Source: Lentibacillus siamensis (GTDB lineage: Bacteria; Bacillota; Bacilli; Bacillales; Amphibacillaceae). From it: 64,000 bases of DNA. The notes under the pieces were generated by a model. It was not told the DNA's origin, did not search any database, and saw only the letters and a program-made list of their open reading frames with translations. This document shows, piece by piece, positions 61,621 through 64,000 of the stretch. Numbering within the stretch: the first letter of the stretch is position 1; each line of letters starts with the position of its first letter. The position numbers were made by a program, and so were the translations under genes. The stretch spans positions 62,001 to 126,000 of the forward strand of contig NZ_BAAADS010000025.1 of assembly GCF_039522605.1 (NCBI RefSeq), read 5' to 3'.

Positions 61621-61881
61621 TTATCTCGGCTCTATAATCAGCTTTATCGCAGTTCGTTCTTCATCATCAATCATAATATCAGTAAACGCCGGTATACAAA
61701 TTAAATCAACTCCACTCGGCGCGACAAATCCTCTTGCTATTGCCACCGCTTTAATGGACTGGTTGATTGCACCCGCTCCGATAGCCTGAATCTCCGCTGA
61801 TCCACGTTCCCGTAAAACGTTTGCAAGTGCACCTGCTACTGAATTTGGATTTGATTTTGCTGAAACCTTTAATACTTCCAT
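61621..61881 (-). CDS. spoVS: Stage V sporulation protein S
   Basis: 86-residue Alba-like protein, among the most conserved sporulation proteins; in B. subtilis it allows late spore assembly and, when absent, changes septation. The sequence MEVLKVSAKSNPNSVAGALA, then AVAIARGFVAPSGVDLICIP, is nearly invariant across the family. The start is ATG at 61881, with GGGAGG about 8 bases upstream; an in-frame ATG six codons earlier overlaps that site. Confidence 0.96.
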   Translation of the reverse strand: MEVLKVSAKSNPNSVAGALANVLRERGSAEIQAIGAGAINQSIKAVAIARGFVAPSGVDLICIPAFTDIMIDDEERTAIKLIIEPR

Positions 61882-61984
61882 TACTGGTACCTCCCTCATA
61901 TCAATTGTAGATCTACTGCTACTATATTCTTGGGGACCTGTGCATATTACCTATTATGAATGATAATTTCAGACATTCCATCAC

Positions 61985-62782
61985 TCAGGCGAAGAATGGG
62001 TGGTCATCATTAATCAATATCCGTTCGACATTGACAGCGTTTCCAGTATCCTGATTGACATCGACGAAAAAACCGTTTAATTGTGTTCTTCCCGTTTTAT
62101 CTATTTCAAAACGTACCGGTAACCCTGTCAGAAATTTTTTTAAAACTGCATCTCTGTTCACACCCAAGATGCCATCGTATGGCCCAGTCATGCCAACATC
62201 TGTAATATACGCTGTTCCATTCGGGAGGATGCGTTCGTCTGCTGTCTGTGTATGGGTATGCGTTCCGACTACAGCACTGACTTTCCCATCAAGATACCAT
62301 CCCATTGCCTGCTTTTCACTGGTTGCCTCACCATGAAAATCAACAAAAATAATATCTGTACGTTCTTTGGCAGTTTTAATTAATTCATCCATTTTTCGAA
62401 ACGGATCATCAATTGCAGGTAAAAAAGTTCGACCCTGGATATTGATTACCGCAATTTCCACGCCATTAATATTAACAAATGTAATTCCTTTTCCGGGTGT
62501 CCCTTCTGGATAATTTGCTGGACGGATCATTTTCTTTGCATCATCGATAAATTCAAAAATCTCCCGTTTATCCCATGTATGATTTCCCATGGTGACAACC
62601 TGTGCCCCCCATTCCAGGAATTGCTTATAAATTTTTTCATTGATTCCTTTTCCGGCTGCTGCATTTTCACCATTCAAAATCGTCACATTGGGACGATATT
62701 TTTCCTTCAGTTTCGGTAAATAATGCTGGACCATATCCCGCCCGGGCGATCCTGTTACATCCCCGATAAATAATATCCGCAT
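61985..62782 (-). CDS. ymdB: YmdB metallophosphodiesterase
   Basis: 265-residue phosphodiesterase that cleaves 2',3'-cyclic mononucleotides and influences biofilm gene expression in B. subtilis. Metal ligands: FIGDVTGSPGRD, LNGENAAAGKG, MGNHTWD, FHGEATSEK and GTHTHTQTAD. The start is ATG at 62782; AGGA is 11 bases upstream. It follows rny in the conserved order and should be co-regulated with RNase Y to some extent, although a hairpin separates them. Confidence 0.93.
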   Translation of the reverse strand: MRILFIGDVTGSPGRDMVQHYLPKLKEKYRPNVTILNGENAAAGKGINEKIYKQFLEWGAQVVTMGNHTWDKREIFEFIDDAKKMIRPANYPEGTPGKGITFVNINGVEIAVINIQGRTFLPAIDDPFRKMDELIKTAKERTDIIFVDFHGEATSEKQAMGWYLDGKVSAVVGTHTHTQTADERILPNGTAYITDVGMTGPYDGILGVNRDAVLKKFLTGLPVRFEIDKTGRTQLNGFFVDVNQDTGNAVNVERILINDDHPFFA

Positions 62783-62901
62783 AATTTGTTTCATCCTAAC
62801 ATTTTATCAATAGTTTATTTATAAAAAGTATACAGCAACGCTGAACAAATGAGCAAGCAGCTGTTCAGCAATGTAAGCGCTGATTTTAACAGTTCCTGTG
62901 C

Positions 62902-62937
62902 AAAATTAAAAGCGACCGGACGGCCGCTTTTAATTTT
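62902..62937 (-). terminator. Terminator of rny
   Basis: Perfect 13-bp outer stem AAAATTAAAAGCG/CGCTTTTAATTTT enclosing a further GC-rich pairing. The 3' arm supplies the T-rich tail on the minus strand. 37 bases after the rny stop codon. Confidence 0.85.
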
Positions 62938-62974
62938 ATCCGACTCCAACTCTACATGGAATGGATATTTCATT

Positions 62975-64000
62975 TTACTTAGCATATTCTACTGCTCTCG
63001 TTTCCCTGATAACCGTTACTTTGATATGACCCGGATAATCCAATTGGCCTTCGATCTTCTTACGGATGTCACGCGCAATTCGAACGGAATCAATATCATC
63101 GATTTCATCAGGCCTTACCATAATTCGTATTTCTCTGCCGGCCTGAATAGCAAATGATTTTTCTACTCCACTGAACGACTCTGAGATTTCTTCCAGTTTT
63201 TCCAGTCGCTTAATGTAGTTTTCCAAGGTCTCACTTCTTGCTCCAGGTCTTGCCGCAGATAACGCATCTGCTGCGGCAACCAGAACAGAAATAATGGAAG
63301 TTGCTTCTTCGTCACCATGGTGTGAAGCAATAGCGTTTATAACAACTTCATGTTCCTTGTACTTCATCGCCAGCTCTTTACCAATTTCAACATGGCTTCC
63401 CTCTACTTCATGATCGATTGCCTTACCTATATCGTGAAGCAGACCGGCTCTTCTTGCCAATGTCTCATCTTCGCCCAATTCAGCAGCAAGCAGTCCGGAG
63501 AGGTACGCTACCTCTGTGGAATGCTTCAACACATTTTGACCATAGCTTGTACGATATTTCAGACGGCCAAGAATCTTAACCAGATCCGGATGCAATCCGT
63601 GCACTCCGACCTCAAATGTTGTTTCCTCACCGACTTCACGTATATATTCATCAACCTCACGTCTGGCTTTATCCACCATTTCTTCTATTCGCGCCGGGTG
63701 GATTCGACCATCCTGTACAAGTTTTTCCAAAGCCATTCGGGCGGTCTCCCGACGTACCGGATCAAACCCTGACAGAATAACAGCTTCCGGTGTATCGTCA
63801 ATTATCAGGTCGATCCCGGTCAATGTTTCCAGTGTCCGGATGTTTCGACCCTCCCGTCCGATAATCCGGCCTTTCATTTCATCATTAGGAAGGTTAACAA
63901 CAGATACGGTTGTTTCAGCAACGTGGTCTGCGGCACAACGCTGCAGGGCCAGCGAAAGAATGCTTTTAGCTTTCTTGTCCGCTTCTTCTTTAGCACGATT
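62975..64000 (-). CDS. rny: Ribonuclease Y, C-terminal part
   Basis: Membrane-anchored endoribonuclease that starts mRNA decay. The visible 341 residues run in from the right edge. They include the KH domain with MKGRIIGREGRNIRTLE, then an HD domain whose metal ligands are in HSTEVAYLSG and LLHDIGKAID, and the ending VIRETRAVEYAK. The upstream residues (AKEEADKKAKSIL) belong to the coiled coil; the N-terminal membrane helix lies outside the window. ricA and ymdB, functionally linked to RNase Y, are close by. Confidence 0.95.
   Translation of the reverse strand, partial: NRAKEEADKKAKSILSLALQRCAADHVAETTVSVVNLPNDEMKGRIIGREGRNIRTLETLTGIDLIIDDTPEAVILSGFDPVRRETARMALEKLVQDGRIHPARIEEMVDKARREVDEYIREVGEETTFEVGVHGLHPDLVKILGRLKYRTSYGQNVLKHSTEVAYLSGLLAAELGEDETLARRAGLLHDIGKAIDHEVEGSHVEIGKELAMKYKEHEVVINAIASHHGDEEATSIISVLVAAADALSAARPGARSETLENYIKRLEKLEEISESFSGVEKSFAIQAGREIRIMVRPDEIDDIDSVRIARDIRKKIEGQLDYPGHIKVTVIRETRAVEYAK

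Noticed and set aside
1..64000. CRISPR arrays, tRNA or rRNA genes, riboswitches
   Set aside because: No regularly spaced direct repeats, no tRNA-like cloverleaf with a TTCRA loop and no recognisable riboswitch core were found by eye in the intergenic regions.

Overview
The window is one contiguous stretch of chromosome from a low-GC, endospore-forming Bacillota, most likely a Bacillaceae genus near Virgibacillus, Oceanobacillus or Lentibacillus. That placement is inferred from protein similarity, gene order and the many spore genes (spoVS, spoVK, cotE, cotA, tlp, sirA). Most genes are on the minus strand. I see no rRNA, tRNA, CRISPR array, prophage or complete insertion sequence.

Layout. 1-9.6 kb: the 5' part of D-serine dehydratase (dsdA), a YkqA-type cyclotransferase, a PNPOx-fold protein, the ypcP 5'-3' exonuclease overlapping the double dynamin dynA, then DinB, DUF1697, CBS-pair and flavin reductase genes. 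9.7-17.4 kb: a yng-type acyl-CoA degradation operon (acyl-CoA dehydrogenase, AMP ligase, biotin carboxylase, biotin carrier, enoyl-CoA hydratase, carboxyltransferase) with a TetR regulator and a palindromic operator. It lacks the HMG-CoA lyase found in the Bacillus subtilis operon. 17.6-19.2 kb: a phosphoesterase and two unrecognised membrane proteins on the plus strand.

19.3-43.6 kb follows the B. subtilis parC-to-lexA block in order, with local changes: parC, parE, an OpuC-type ABC transporter, plsY, folE2, yidD, yneR, a repeat-rich gap, yneQ, yneP, tlp, an FbpB-like small gene with an ATT start, yneN, acnA, an orphan histidine kinase, yneK, ccdC, an orphan mrpB, ccdA, yneF, sirA, tkt, ynzC, yneB, a 31-residue membrane peptide at the yneA position, and lexA. 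43.7-64 kb: a YeeE/TsuA-type transporter, glnA-glnR, ynbB, hflX, spoVK, hfq, miaA, a Dps protein, mutL, mutS, cotA, cotE, ricA, miaB, spoVS, ymdB and the 3' part of rny.

Regulatory sites readable from sequence are LexA boxes between lexA and yneAB, two GlnR boxes at glnRA, a CcpC-type dyad upstream of acnA, a TetR-type operator, a possible cre site, and about two dozen intrinsic terminators.

The points most worth a second look are: a 31-residue SOS-controlled membrane peptide replacing the LysM protein YneA; a dispersed element in four copies with fixed end boxes and a palindromic core that changes sequence but keeps pairing, two copies of it inside a larger Bacillaceae-type repeat; an mrpB gene standing where ccdB (yneI) is expected between ccdA and ccdC; an ATT-initiated small basic protein; and an 11-G tract at the start of a flavin reductase gene.
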